NCBI GenBank assembly: GCA_963556495.2
Contig: OY747716.1
Span: 47,101,318-47,165,317 of the forward strand
Direction: 5' to 3'
DNA from: Valencia hispanica
Taxonomy: Eukaryota; Chordata; Actinopteri; Cyprinodontiformes; Valenciidae
DNA: 64,000 bases
Each line of letters opens with the position of its first letter. Within the stretch, counting starts at the first letter, position 1. This document shows positions 22,760-35,519 of this stretch, one piece after another. The position numbers and the translations under genes were made by a program. Under the pieces are notes generated by a model. It had not been told where the DNA came from. It ran no database searches and saw only the letters and a list, made by a program, of their open reading frames with translations.

Positions 22760-24430
22760 AAACTAAACAATCCATCTAAAAAAAAATTTTTTTTTTATTT
22801 GAGCAATGCAAGATTCTTTTTTATTTTGCAGATCTACAATAATTAAGAGCCTCATTTTCTACCAAAGTCCAAGTACTAGAAATACATGCTTAGTTTATTA
22901 TTAGGCACAAAATTTAATAACTTTCACATGAGACAAAACTTAAAACTTTCCAGAATTTTTCTGAAATGTTGATTTTGTCCACCAGAAAGTGCTGAAATGC
23001 CTTCAGTTTCGTGATTTATATAGATGGAGCTGCAACCCTAAATATTTGTCTTTTTTTGCTTATTACAAGAAAAAAATACATGTTTATTTTATATTGAACA
23101 TGAAAATATCAAATAAATGTAAAACGTTTCAGGTTTCTCAATAAAATCTAAATTTAAGTGGGAAAACTTTGGACACCACGGCTCTAGAGGATATTCAGGA
23201 AAAATATTGATCATGCAGATGACATCCATCTATATTTATCAATTAGCAAAACTGCACAATTTTTTAATTTATTTCAGACTAAGATTATTTTATGGTTCAT
23301 TTCTTTTTTATTTGTTATCTCTGTTGCATTGCCCAAACTACAGGCATCCTGTCTGCCTTTACCTTGGTGATCAAATCTTTCCTAAAAAAAACAAACTACC
23401 ATATGTAGTTCATGAAGCTCCTGTCAGTGTAATTACTACCTTTAAGAGGAACTCCCATGTTTGCCCTTTGTTATTAGCTAACAGTTACATTTACAAATCA
23501 AAACGGTACCTGTCTGATCTATTTTCTCAAAATCTTGCTGACGCATCCTCTTTGATTTGACCAAGTTCGTGAAAATGTTGTTGTTTTTCTGACATATTTT
23601 TGATTTTTATCATATCTGTAAACTGTAATTTATCTTTGTGTGCTTTTAAATCTGCCTGTGAATTAGACATTTTATGGCATTTAACACATAGTTATTGTCT
23701 TACCAGTCTAGTTGTGAATGCTGCCAGAACAGAGGTTCATTTGTTTACAAATAAAGTCTTATAATAAAGTTTTATGCTATCATTTCCCCATTCTGTGAAC
23801 TCAGCTTCTGTTTGACTACATGACACATTCGAGGCCAATAAAGTTTTGATCATTTCCTATATTTATGATACTGCTTCATCACATTGTTACAACAATTATT
23901 GAAACTATTTAACAATTCTCTCATGGGTCAAAAGTCAACACTTAAAGCAATACTAGGGAGTGTTTAACACTTTAAGCTGTTGCTTTCAACCAGATGTTCA
24001 TGAGCCAGAAACTTTAGCAGCTTCACATGGGACCGCCCTCTGCTGGCCAGAAGCTGCACTAAAGAACTTTGGTGATGCAGGCTGCTTTACGGCAACAGCT
24101 TTAAGGCTGCTCTGTCAGTTCGTTTTTACAGTTTCAAACTTTCAATAAAAGTAGCGAAGCAAAGTCCTGATTTTTTTTCTTTGTTTCTGATCTGCCATTG
24201 ATCATACATTCATAAAAACATTCAAAATATTGTCTGCTAAAGCAGGTGCAGCAACAGCAGGCTGCTGAAGGGTTGTTTACGACAGTTGTAATTCCAGTTT
24301 CAACCAGTAGGAGGGAGACGTGGGTAACTCCCTAAGTGTTGCTTTAATATTACCAAGATTTTTAGATGTAGCTGCAACCATAAACACTCTTTTTCAGTCT
24401 TTTTTGTACTTGTAAAGTTGAAGATATGCG
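22760..24430. other. No gene recognised
   Basis: AT-rich non-coding sequence. Positions 23950-24110 and 24220-24340 contain short dispersed-repeat-like blocks (CAACAGCAGGCTGC..GGGTTGTTT, also at 7908-7940). Confidence 0.4.
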
Positions 24431-24439
24431 CTGTTCAAT

Positions 24440-24800
24440 ACATTATCTGGAAACAAACAGACACTTCCCATCTCCCTGAACACACCATCCCCACAGTGAT
24501 AACTGGTAGTGGCAGCATCATGATGTGGGCATGCTTTTCATAATCTAGAAAGCTGCTTAGAGTTGATAGAAGGATGGAAGGAGCTAAATCCAGGTCAATC
24601 CTGGTAGAAAACGTGTTAGTGGCTGCAGAAGACTGGAGACTGGAGGAGGTTCAGCTTCCAGCAGGACCTCTAATAATCTTTTATTCATGCATCAACCATC
24701 CATACATCCCTCCACACCTCCAGCACAGAGATGAGCTGTCAGACCAACATCTTGATCATAAGATGCCATACGCCCTGCAGGAGCCACCTAAATAGTTAGG
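24440..24800 (+). mobile_element. Degenerate Tc1-like remnant, copy 2
   Basis: Same remnant as at 8700-9030: [10 protein letters not shown] near 24515, then MEGAKSRSILVENVL..EDWRLEEVQLP at 24574. The upstream part present at 8330-8690 is missing here. Confidence 0.6.
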
Positions 24801-24996
24801 AATTTACTTTGACCAGCCCACAATCCAGATGTTTCCCTTTACAGCTACAAGTAGCTGCTTCAACATTCAGAATGTGATCATTCAAGATTCTGATCATACC
24901 TTTGTGAAGACATTGGTATCTTTTGTCACTACAACACTCCCATTAATCACTTCTAAGTAAGTTTTGGTCAGTAAACAGCTGATCGTGAACAACAAC

Positions 24997-27900
24997 ATGG
25001 CTGAGATTACTTACTTTAAAATGTTGCTCTTTATGTCTTTTCTTCTGTCTGTTTCTGGAGCAGGTGAGTTAAACATTTATTCTACCTTCTTATTCTGATG
25101 TCAACATGAAGACAGGTCTTGTGTTTTTCTTCTGCTTTTCAATCTAAGCAAACACTAGGAAACAAAGTCACTGACGTTGTTTCATAGCACTCACTGAGAA
25201 AATACTAAAGTAAAATATATGTGATTAGAATAAGGTTTTATCTCTCAGCTCACATTCAAACCAAAGATATTTAGATGTTCTACATTTATGTAGTGTGTTT
25301 CTCAAGTCAGAGGAATCCAAAGTGCTTTACACTACATTCAGTCACACACTGATGGTGGTAAGCTACATTGTAGCCACAGCTGCCCAATCAGCACCACCAC
25401 CAGTAGGCAAGGTGGGTGACGTGTTTTACCCAACGACCGAGACGGACAGAGCAGGGATTCGAACCAGCAACCCTCCAGTTACAGTACAAGCTCTACCTCC
25501 TGAGCTTGTAATCGTTACTGCTTCTAAGAAACAGTAAAGTGTTTGTATCCTGCTATTTTTTTATTACAAACTACATTCCTGCTGCTTTTGTATTTCATTG
25601 TTGTTTGCACATTTTTTTGTTGCTTCTTGTAAATAGTCTCGTGAACATACATCCACATCATTTTCATTTTTCAAATCTCCAACCCATCAGGTACAGGATG
25701 AATCTCCTACCTGCTTCAGTCCCCTGATGTTATGTCTTCATTGCAAGGTTAATCAAACACTCGTCACTGCAGTTAGAGGAGACTAGGTGAAAATATTCCC
25801 TAGATACCTTTACTAATATGTGATTAATCAAGTAATTCACATAACCTTGAAATATTGCTGTAACAGTACGTTTGAAGCAAATCTAATTAAACTGACTGAA
25901 ACTACTAAAACTAGATACATTCAGGAGAAAGAAAGCACACCCTGTGTCAGCTAGAGTTTTCTAAATCTGGGTTTTTTCAGAGCATTTATCTTTTTTATAT
26001 AAATAGAAGATTTTTGTTTTGGTTTCCTCGCTCTGTAACAAATACTGCAGGGGAACAGGATGTGAGGTTTTCTACACTTGAAGTTAGATATAAAACATTT
26101 CATAACTCTGTAAACATGAACACATTTATACATTAAAACTCTTGAGGGAGTGTTTTCCTCTTATTTTCATCTTAAATAAAATGAAAAACATTTTTAATTT
26201 TGGCTCAAAGAAATGAAGTAAAATCAAACTCAGTGAATTCAGGAAGATGATTTATTGGTTTAGTACAAAATCATGAATTGATTCAGTTTTTTAGTAGCAA
26301 AAAAAATCTGATGATTTTCTGAGCTCTGAATTGAAACCTTCTCAATCATGATAAGAAACATTTTGTTTCTACTGTCAGAGAGAACAAAACAAAGCAGTAG
26401 AACCAGATTCAGCACATTCATCTGGGCGTGAATGCTCTGTCCTACGTAGTAACACTTCCTGGTTTAGGAAAGTAGGTTTATAAGTATGGTCTTTAAAATG
26501 AAATCTTTTCTGGTTGTTTAAACAATCTGAAGTTATTTCAATCAGTTTGTGCAGTTCACCCTGTATTGGTCCTTTGGGTTTCGATAGCTCAGATCTCCTT
26601 CAGATATGTGTCTATTCCTGGGAGGTGGATTGATGGCTCTTCATACCAGTTATTGAACACTAATATGGAGAAACCTTATATGCAGCATGCTCATGCACAC
26701 ATACCACAACTAGATCTTGTAATAATAGGTACTATGAGCTTTTCAGTGAGGCTGTTGTTGTATTTATATACAGTGGCTTGCAAAAGTATTCGGCCCCCTT
26801 TTACTTTTCCACATTTTGTCTCTCGTAGCTGAGGTAAACCTACAGTGGCTTGCAAATTTTCACTTATTTGCAAAAATTGTTTGGAATCATGTATGATTTT
26901 CGTTCCACTTCTCACGTGTACACCACTTTGTTTTATCTTCAACTCATCCTCTCCCTCTGAACTTTGTTTTCTTACCTCTCTTCCTCATCTTTCCTTTTTC
27001 CTCTTAATTTCCATCTCCATACACATCATATAAGAAGAAAAACCCACTGCAATTTCTACTAAAGATTTCTTACACATTCTTGAGAGTTTAAATTAAGGCA
27101 ACTGGACTTTTCTTGTGTGAGTTTTTCACATTGAAGCATGTGACCAAAACAGCTCATAGTTATATGACCGGTTGTTTCACCGTTAACAACTCTTACATCA
27201 CCAAGATTGCTTAGTGCTTGGAATTTTAATCAACCCTGATAGCCTCGTTAGGTATAACGATAGCCCCATTAGTGAGCCTTAACCTTAGATTCATAAATCT
27301 GAGACTCCCAATCCAGCTTTCAGAACTTTAGGAGCCTCTTGGAAAAGAGACGAAATGTATTAAAGACAAGAAAAGTCCAGTTGCCTTCATTTAAACTCAA
27401 GAATATCATGTCCTGGATGACTGAGAATCTGCACCAATTTCTGACACACATATATATCAAGTGTTGTACTATAGCAAAAGTCGTAATGCTCCACTTGTAA
27501 AAGTAAACCTGTTGGGTCTACTTGGTACTCAGACACCAATTCTGAGACCTACACTGCCAGACAGGACACATAATTAAATTACCTCCAGCCTCTGTTAATT
27601 ATTATTATTACTGAGTTTCCATCTGATCTGGTTGTGTTTTTAAAGATGAGGTTATTGATTATTTAGGTTCAATAAGTTTTTTTTTGTTCATGGAAGTTGT
27701 AGAATCCCATCATATTTGTGTGGTAATGGAGTAAAATTATATTTATATAAACCGACAGACTGATGTTCTCTGTGATCTGCTTCCTGCTCCATGATTGTGA
27801 TTGGTCCTTTAAGGCAGCTCATATATCTACAGCCAGAAAAAATGGGTTGATTTAAGGATTTCTTTTTCATTTTGTTGATTTTAAATCAGATGCATCTGTT

Positions 27901-29772
27901 TCCTGTTGCAGATTCTGAGGTGATCTGTGTTTACAGAGAGAGCTGCATGTTATCCTGTCAGTTCCAGATTGGCTCTGAGCCGCTCATCCACTGGTACAAA
28001 GTATCAGCTAGAGACTCTCTGGTTCACTCCTACTATAAGAACCAAGATCAGCTGGAACACCAGGACCAGAACTTTAAGGACCGGACATCGCTGTTTCAGG
28101 ATCAGATCTCCAGAGGAAACGCCTCTCTGCTGATGAAGGTGAAACTTCAGGATGAGGGAAGATACAAATGTTACACCAGCACCACCAACGGATTTAAAGA
28201 ATCATTTGTTAACCTGAAAATAGAAGGTAGGACGACCTTGATAAATACATTTACCAAGTATTTCCAGCTGCTTTTCTATGGAGTTTAAATATTTTTCATG
28301 CATTTTTTCCTGTTTGCAGCTCCAGTCTCTAAAGTCAGCATCTCTCAGGAAGAAAACAGGATCATCTGCAGCTCAGAGGGGATCTACCCTCAACCTGAAC
28401 TCACCTGGTCCACCATCCCTCCATCCAACACTGCTCTGAATATCACAACCACAGTCCAGCAGAATGAAGAGCAGCTTTACAGCATCAGCAGCTCTCTGAT
28501 GGTTTCAGACGATGATACTGATGTGAGCTACAGCTGCACCGTCAGCACTCAGAGGAACAGCATGACAGCAACTTTAAGTAAACCAGGTGAGAAGCTTTGG
28601 GGAACAACTGCTACTATTTTGTATAAATATTTAAATTTTTTATTATTTCTTAGAAGTAGAATAAATCCATATTTTTTGCTGAAATCTCTCACTTTCAACT
28701 GGGTAAAATAATATTTAGTGCTACTTTTTCTAATTTAAACTCGCTAGAAACTCAACTGCAGAAAATTAAGTGGAGGAAAAAGTTTTGTTTAATACTGCAG
28801 ACCAGGAAACCAGACTGGTTTAATTTCAAATACAGCAGTGATGGCCTTTCTTTACTGCTATAGACCTGTGAACAATATTTTCTCATCAGTGAGACAGTCT
28901 ATAATCTCACTGTGCTGAAGGACGGCTGTCGAGATGGAACCTTTGGAACATTTGGTTATGATATAAATAAAAGGGAGTTATCATGTAGAGACACTAAACT
29001 TCCCACCTCTCTTTATCCAGCACCTTCAAAGCAAAGTGAAGCTTTATCCTGGAAGCTGATAGCTGGTCTGATTGCAGCAACAGTGGTAGCAGGAATCATA
29101 GGAGTGGTAATAAATAAAAACTGTAAAGGGTAAATCCCCATTATGCATTCTCTTCTTTATAAACTGCATAAATTCTGCTTCTGTTGATGCTCTTCAATGA
29201 ACTGAATATTTCTCTTGTCCAAAAGAAAACAAGCTATGCATTCTTTTCTTATACCTGCTTTATCTTTACAAAATGTTCTAGTCGATCAGGATCAAAACCA
29301 GCATCGGTTCAAAACGTAAAACAGCCCAGCAAAGAGTAAGTACATTTTCAAAAACTCTCACAGTGCTGTGAACGGCAGAATGTTTTATATGCTCAAAGTG
29401 AACGTTTTAGTTTTCTGCAAGAACACAGAAAGCTTTTCTTTTCTGTAACAAACAACAACTCAGTTTTCAATGCAGGAGGATTGCAAGAGGGCTAAAAGAA
29501 AGGCAAAAAAATAATTTATCCTCTTTTAAATTCAAAACCACATTCATAATGTAAAAAAAACTTTGACTTGCTTAGATGAGGATGGACAGAGAAAATTAGA
29601 TGGGACTAAAAAAAAACAATTTTCATCTGCTGTTTAGAAATATTACTTTTTTCTAAAGAAGATGAAACAATTCATTTTAAACTGAACTGTCTATGATGGT
29701 GGATTTGGTTGCAGGACAATGTCTTTACAAGCAAAAGGCAACGAAGACCAAGACGACGACAGTGAGAACTGA
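24997..29772 (+). CDS. Gene C: HHLA2/B7-like type I membrane protein with acidic tail
   Basis: Exons: signal 24997-25063, V 27912-28226, C 28320-28586, transmembrane 29021-29129, cytoplasmic 29282-29335 and 29715-29772 (TGA). Phases fit throughout (1,1,1,2,2) and every junction is GT/AG, giving 289 aa. The V domain has LIHWYK, VHSYY, GNAS and DEGRYKCY; the NRTS sequon of B and D is DRTS here. The C domain has [16 protein letters not shown], the sequon NITT and SYSCTV. The membrane helix is about LIAGLIAATVVAGIIGVVI. The tail carries no tyrosine motif and ends in the acidic EDQDDDSEN. Likely a surface ligand of immune co-signalling type (family inference). It is the only one of the four genes with a complete multi-exon cytoplasmic end. 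Its intron 1 represents the LINE-free state of gene B. Confidence 0.82.
25300..25540. repeat. Dispersed repeat, unsplit copy
   Basis: Intact counterpart of the repeat that the L2 LINE split in gene B: AAAGTGCTTTACACTACA through GGGATTCGAACCAGCAACC to CCTCCTGAGC. Its class was not determined. Confidence 0.65.
26770..26860. mobile_element. Tc1/mariner-type terminal repeat fragments
   Basis: TACAGTGGCTTGCAAAAGTA followed by TTCGGCCCCC, and a second partial copy ACAGTGGCTTGCAAA at 26842. This is the terminal sequence of a Tc1-like family common in fish (established knowledge). No transposase remains between them. Confidence 0.55.
27075..27406. mobile_element. Fold-back MITE, about 330 bp
   Basis: The arms at 27075-27117 and 27366-27406 are inverted copies sharing AAGGCAACTGGACTTTTCTT and TTCTTGAG..TTTAAA. 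The interior has GCCTCTTGGAAAAGAGACGA near 27330. No coding capacity. It lies in intron 1 of gene C. Confidence 0.65.
27430..27575 (-). repeat. Unassigned dispersed repeat, copy 1
   Basis: Inverted relative to 32535-32680. Both share TACTTGGTACTCAGACACCA, TGCTCCACTTGT and the CACACATATATATCA edge. The family is not recognised. Confidence 0.6.
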
Positions 29773-32480
29773 GAGGAACTGTCAAGAAACCAGGAACATA
29801 AAAAAGAATGGGACAGTTGACTAAAGGAACCACAGAGCATTTGTACAGAGAGAGGAGGACTCATAGAAAACACTTAAGTGATTACAGATGTGATGCAGCT
29901 TTGAGGGAGAAGGAGACTGAAGTCAGCTGAAGAAGAGAAAAAAGACTGAAAACAAGATAAAAGGCAAAAACTCTACAGGAGGCAGAAAGAACTAAACTGA
30001 AGATGAAACAAAAGAATGAAACACGACGAACTACTGAACTAACCAAACTGACACAGAACTCAAAGTAAGCTTCAGTCCAAATCTGGACAAATCACCAGGA
30101 TCCAGTTTATAACAACGGTAGAGTTTAAGCTATTAGACCTCAAGAAGTTCATTTGAAAAGAGAAGATAAACATAAGGAAATTAAATCTAACTCTATATTG
30201 TTTTATATTTTATATATATTTGAATGTGTTGTGTAGGTGCTTTAATTTTTATCACTTGATTATCTTAATTTTGTAATGACAAAGTATTAAACCGGCCAAT
30301 TAGCTACGAGGAACCATTTACTTGTAGAGTTTAGACTTAGACTTAACTTTATTCATCCCTCTGGGATGACTCCCTCAGGGAAATTAACAAGGATAATTAG
30401 GAACCATTTTCATAATTAATCCCTGCAGGCAGATCAATTCTAAACAGAGATATTGACATTTGTTTATAGCTGATTTATTTTAATCTGGACGAGCGAGTTT
30501 GTCTCTTCATGTTCTGCTAAAAATAAGAGTAAACTAAAGAAAAGGAAACAAGCAGAAGATACAGCACTAAGCCGTTTTTATCATCTGATGTTCATGATCA
30601 TACAAAGAAACAGGAAAAAAGTCATGTGAAAGTAAATAACTCTTCAGAAGTTTTAGTAAGGTCATGTAAGGGTCATGAGGTCACTTTGTTAATATTTTTT
30701 AATGAGCTGCCTTTTAAAAATAGGAATAAAAATACTAATGATAAAAAAGAAAGCACGGGTAATATTCAATATCTGTCAGACTCCAGGAAGTCCTGTATTA
30801 AAGGTTTTTCAGCCTAAATGTTTATAATGAAGGGAATTATGTCTTTTTAAAAGTGATTTATTGTATAAAGATCCATAATGAACTGAATAATTCTTATTTG
30901 GCTCTAAATGTTCACTATAACTGATTTCCTGAATGTTTGTTGCAGCTCAACACAACATCAGTTTTTACTGTTTCTTCAGTTTTCTGGTTCTTTTTTTCCC
31001 AACAGGGTTTTCTTGTCTAACTTAATTGTGTATTTATTTATTTTCTTTCAAGTTATGTCTTTAGATATATAAACAAAAAAAGTGGCACAACGGTTTTGTT
31101 TCCTACTGATATTTGTTTTTCATTTAGAAGCTGTTTGTTTTATTTTATATGTGTGTTTTAACTCGAACAATAATAAATTTAAGCCAAATAAATATTTTTT
31201 TACCAGCTGTGTGGAAAATGAAGTTCACTGTATTAACTTAACTTACATAAATAAAATATAACCATTAGGTTTAAATTATTTTGATTTATGTTTGTGTAAT
31301 TTTATTGATTTATTGTTGATTTTGAATTTGTTATATGATGACATATAATCTGTCATTGGTTGTACTGAACATGCCCTGTAGGTGGTGCTGTAATATCAGG
31401 AAGTGTCCATTATTAGGACGGGAATAGTTCAGATTTGTTTGTGTACCTTTCATCTCTGATCTCCACAGAAACAGGATCTCAGTTTGTAAATCAGCTGAAA
31501 AACCAACAGCTGTAGAGAATCTGTGGAGTTAGTGTGAGACTGTAGAGCAGACAGGAACCAGCCGGATGGTTCAAGGATGGATTACCAGGAAAAACATTCA
31601 TCATCTGATAGCTTTCGAAACATCTGGCAGATATTCATCTAGAATTAATATTCAACTTCCACTTTATAAACCCATTTCATTGTTATCCTGTTAAAGTTGG
31701 AGAATGTCAAGGCAACAGTAAACTTCTGCTATGTTCACACAATTTGAATCTCAAAAACTTCCCACAGATTCAGGAAAATGTTACTTTATTTACCTTTTTG
31801 TCATGTTTAAATCAGGAGGTAGTGATGCATCCTTCGTCAACTTCTTGCAGCAAACAAGTAGTGGTCTTTACCATGCAGGCTGAGGAGGGACTTTAATCTG
31901 ATGGACACTCCATGTGAGCTTTAAGACCCATCAGACCATCAGCTCAATAATCAGATAATAGTGATGTTTTTTTAGGGTGTGTCCCTCTATGATTAGGGGA
32001 ATGTAATGTAGGAAAGTAAATTTTAGAGCGGTGCCTAGAAAACAACATCAGCAGACGTTTTCTTACAGTAAATAATAGCCAAAATAAAAACAATGTCCAG
32101 TATATTTATAATATAATGAACAAGCTGATCATTCTAGAAAAATAACAGAATTTTATACAAAAATCAAAAAAAATCACCAGGGGGTAAATGGACTATGTCC
32201 CAGAAGGAGAAAAATGAAGCCAGAGAACAATATATATAAACACGGAGGAAGCGGCGGATAACGACATGAGCTGAGGTGAGCCAATCAGGGAACACCTGTA
32301 GCCGGCAGGCTGCAGGGTATGGAATGCCAAAGCCCTCAAAAATAAATATATTTTAAAAAACTTAAAAGTATCTACATGAATAAATAATAGACAAATATAC
32401 AATGTGACAGTGAAATTGTGAAAAAAACTGAATTCATAAGAAATGCTTAGCTAATTAAAGATTTTTATTATCCTTTAAAA
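29773..32480. other. 3' UTR and flank of gene C; no further gene
   Basis: Similar to the 3' flanks of genes B and D as far as about 31760. Positions 30325-30410 contain a short retroposon-tail-like sequence (TTAGACTTAGACTTAACTTT, then CTCCCTCAGGGAAATTAAC). Positions 32240-32340 are moderately GC-rich and of unknown origin. No ORF of interest. Confidence 0.45.
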
Positions 32481-32534
32481 AAAAGCATTTATGTATTCCT
32501 TTTTTTCCCCCCCCTTTCTTTTTCCTTTTTTTTA

Positions 32535-32680
32535 CATGTCCTGTTTGGCAGTGTGGAGCTCAGAATTGGTGTCTGAGTACCAAGTAGAAGCCCAACAGAT
32601 TTACTTTCACAAGTGGAGCAGTACAGCTTTTGATATAGTCCTCCACGTGATATATATGTGTGATGAATCTTTGTTATGAA
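32535..32680 (+). repeat. Unassigned dispersed repeat, copy 2
   Basis: Reverse-complement match to 27430-27575 (TGGTGTCTGAGTACCAAGTA, ACAAGTGGAGCA). Confidence 0.6.
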
Positions 32681-33121
32681 TTGCTGGGGTTTTTATTTCC
32701 TGATGTTATGGACACGGAGACGGAAAATAAAGGGGACGAAAGAAAGAAGATGAAGAAGAGAGGTAGGAAACAAAAAGTCAAGAGAGAGGGTGAGTTGAAA
32801 ATACAAGAGAGGAAGGGGAACAAAGAAAACACAGGAAAACATTGAAGTCTGCCTCCATACCCACAGAACGGCAGAGAGAGAAAAAAAAAAAAAAAACATC
32901 GACAAAACAAACCAAACATTGTGAACTAAGAATTACACAACCACATCACACAAAAATGGATATAAAAATACAACAACAATGTCACAGAAAAACTCATGGT
33001 ACCGATTAATCAAGCTCTAGTAATGATAACCTCAGCCCAAGAATATATCTGTAAACACCAGAGACCCCACATCTATGTGTGTGTGTGAGCATGCTGGTGC
33101 ATTTAAGGTTTCTACATAAGA

Positions 33122-33500
33122 GTGTTCGATAGTTGGTGTGAGAAGACATCAATCCGTCTCCCAGGAATCGATGCAGACATGAAGGAGATCAGAGCAAAGA
33201 CGTCCAAAGGACCCCCAGAGCCCCAGGCGGACCCGGGCGGGGCCGACAACATCCCCCAAGAGAAGAGCAAAGGAGAACCCCAGGGGAACGTCCAGCGGCT
33301 ACTATGGACTCGCTCTGGCGTAGGCGGTTGCCGGCGGGGCCTGTGGGCTCGTCACTGCTGCCCCCCGGGCCCCGCCGGCAACTGGCTACTCCAGGGCGGG
33401 CCCGTCCGTGGACCGAGGGCCCACAGACGCCCCACCCCCCAATAGGGACCCGACCAAGGATTGGCCGACGAGGGGCCACCGTCCCGCCATCAGCTTTTAT
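33122..33500. other. GC-rich island of unknown nature
   Basis: Sharply GC-rich stretch (GGACCCGGGCGGGGCCGACA, CCCCCCGGGCCCCGCCGGCA) in AT-rich surroundings. Both strands have short proline/glycine-rich ORFs (107 and 96 codons) without a recognisable domain. It may be an untranslated or degenerate part of a retroposon that continues into the LINE end at 33505. No gene is claimed. Confidence 0.4.
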
Positions 33501-34063
33501 TTCATAATGGTGTTATGTAGGCTCCTCTCCTGTGGAACCAGCTCCCAGTTTTATTCCGTGAGCCAAACACACTGTAAATAATCGCTGTGAAATCTACATT
33601 TATTTAGTGTCTAAAACACAGTAACATTACTGTGTTTGATTTTTACAGTGGAATGTTGTAAACTTTACAGTAAAACCTTATTCACAACACAAAGTCACGA
33701 TACTCTAAGTATTACCACAGAGAATCACAGTAGTCAAAGCATGACTGTAAAAAAAAAATCACAATAGCCAGTGTAGCACTGTTAATGACAATGTAAACTA
33801 CTTTACTTTCGTTACAGACAGACAGACATGTGATGTGTGTATATACAGTCATGTGAGAAAATTAGGACACCCCATTTAATAATCAGCCCTTTATTATGAA
33901 CTCTTCACATATCAATTTCCAATCGTGATTTTATGTATCACTGGAAAAGAAAGTGACACAATTGCAAATAAACAACAAAAATGAACATTTTGTGAAACAT
34001 TAAAAAAAAGATATAAAAATGTTTTTTATTTTACTGGAGGAAAAAGTTAGGACACCCTACCCC

Positions 34064-35519
34064 CTAACAACTAGTGTTGGCTCCTTTGGCTGATATAACT
34101 TCAGCGAGACGCCTTTTGTACCCTTTCACCAGTCTCTGACATCGATCAGAAGAAAGTTTGCCCCACTCCTCAATGCAGAATTCTTTCAGCTGTGAGATGT
34201 TTGGGGGTTTTCTGGCATGTACAGCCCGTTTCAAGTCACCCCACAGCATCTCGATGGGATTAAGATCAGCGCTTTGACTTGGCCATTCCAGGACTCTCCA
34301 CTTCTTAGTTTTTAGCCAGTCCTTGGTGGATTTGCTGGTATGCTTTGGGTCATTGTCATGTTGCAGTGTCCAGTTCCGCTTCAGCATGAATTTTTTAACA
34401 GATGGTTTCACATGTTCTTCCAGCACCCTCTGATACACAGTAGAATTCATGATGGATTCTATGAAGGTGAGCTGGCCAGGTCCAGCTGCAGCAAAGCATC
34501 CCCAAACGAGGACACTGCCACCTCCATGCTTCACAGTTGGTATGAGGTTATTTTCTTGGAAGACTGTTTTTGGTTTACACCAAACATGTCTACTGTTCCG
34601 GTGTCCAAATAATTCCATTTTAGACTCATCTGTTTAAAGAACATTATTCCAGAAGTCGTGGGCTTTGTCTGTGTTCTCTCTGGCAAACTTCAGTCTGGCC
34701 TTGATGTTTTTCTTAGAGAGCAGAGGTTTCCTCCTTGCACACCTGCCATGAAAGTCAAACTCGTGTGGTCTCTTTCTGGTAGTAGAGTCATGCACTTTCA
34801 CATCAACAGTAGCCAGAGCCTGCTGTAGTTCCCGTGATGACATTTTAGGATTTTGGATGACCTCTTTGAGCATCTTGCGGTCTGCTCTGGGGGTGAATTT
34901 GCTTGGATGGCCAGACCTGGGCATGGTGGCAGTTGTGCTGGCAGAGTTAAGGTTTAAATATAGACGGTTGAGACAGCTCTGGTTTTATTTCTTGCATGCA
35001 AGGAGAGACAGATCAAGCATTTTATCCTGGTCTGTGTCTGACAAAATCAGACTTACAACCCTGTTATATACATAGGTAGGTCACACCCCACATCTCACAG
35101 TTATTTTCCCCTAACTCTAAGAAGTCCAGGGGTTTTATTACCCCACCAGTCAGTTGTAAAAAAACAGATTGTATCAGAGGAAATTGTTCCCCCCTCATAA
35201 ACCAGTATCTCATGACATCTTCCAGAGCCTAAATTACCCTGGCAGCTGACCTGTAGGGTTGCTGACCTTTAAGTGTCCATTCTAGAGAACATCCTTAAAT
35301 GAAGTATCTTTCACAAGCTAAACAGAGTTAAACATGCCTGTAATTGCTTATTTTCATCCACACAGTTGTTTTAAATGTCCTCCATTTGTAAACAGTTTTC
35401 CGGATGGTGGAATGGCTGATGTCAAATTATTTTGAGATCTTTTTAAATCCCTTACCAGACTCATTAGCGGCCTCGATCTTCTTTCTGAGGGCATCACACA
35501 GCTCTTTAGCTCTCACCAT
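34064..35519 (-). pseudogene. Tc1-like DDE transposase, inactivated
   Basis: Start codon at 35519 (MVRAKELC..). The N-terminal helix-turn-helix part reaches YKWRTFKTT near 35370. After the insert comes MPRSGHPSKFTPRADRKMLK, then the DDE domain with TDESK, QHDNDPKH and SADLNPIEMLWGDLKR; the catalytic Asp, Asp and Glu are all present. Damage: TAA at 35429-35427 in the helix-turn-helix part, TAA at 34636-34634 in place of the Trp before TDES, and the LTR-like insert between the DNA-binding and catalytic parts. Cut-and-paste transposition at TA sites is the family function; this copy cannot make it. Confidence 0.9.
34936..35362. mobile_element. Solo-LTR-like insert in the transposase, 427 bp
   Basis: Begins TGCTGGCAG, ends TCATCCACA, and is flanked by a perfect 6-bp duplication CAGTTG at 34930-34935 and 35363-35368. 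TG..CA ends with a short duplication suggest a solo LTR. Joining the flanks across one CAGTTG gives continuous transposase reading (FKTTATMPRSG), which confirms the insertion site. The family is not known. Confidence 0.6.

Noticed and set aside
28912..29133. Extra ectodomain exon MLKDGCRDGTFG in gene C
   Set aside because: Only an intronic extension of the membrane exon; the acceptor at 29021 fits the paralogues, and the equivalent reading in B has stops.
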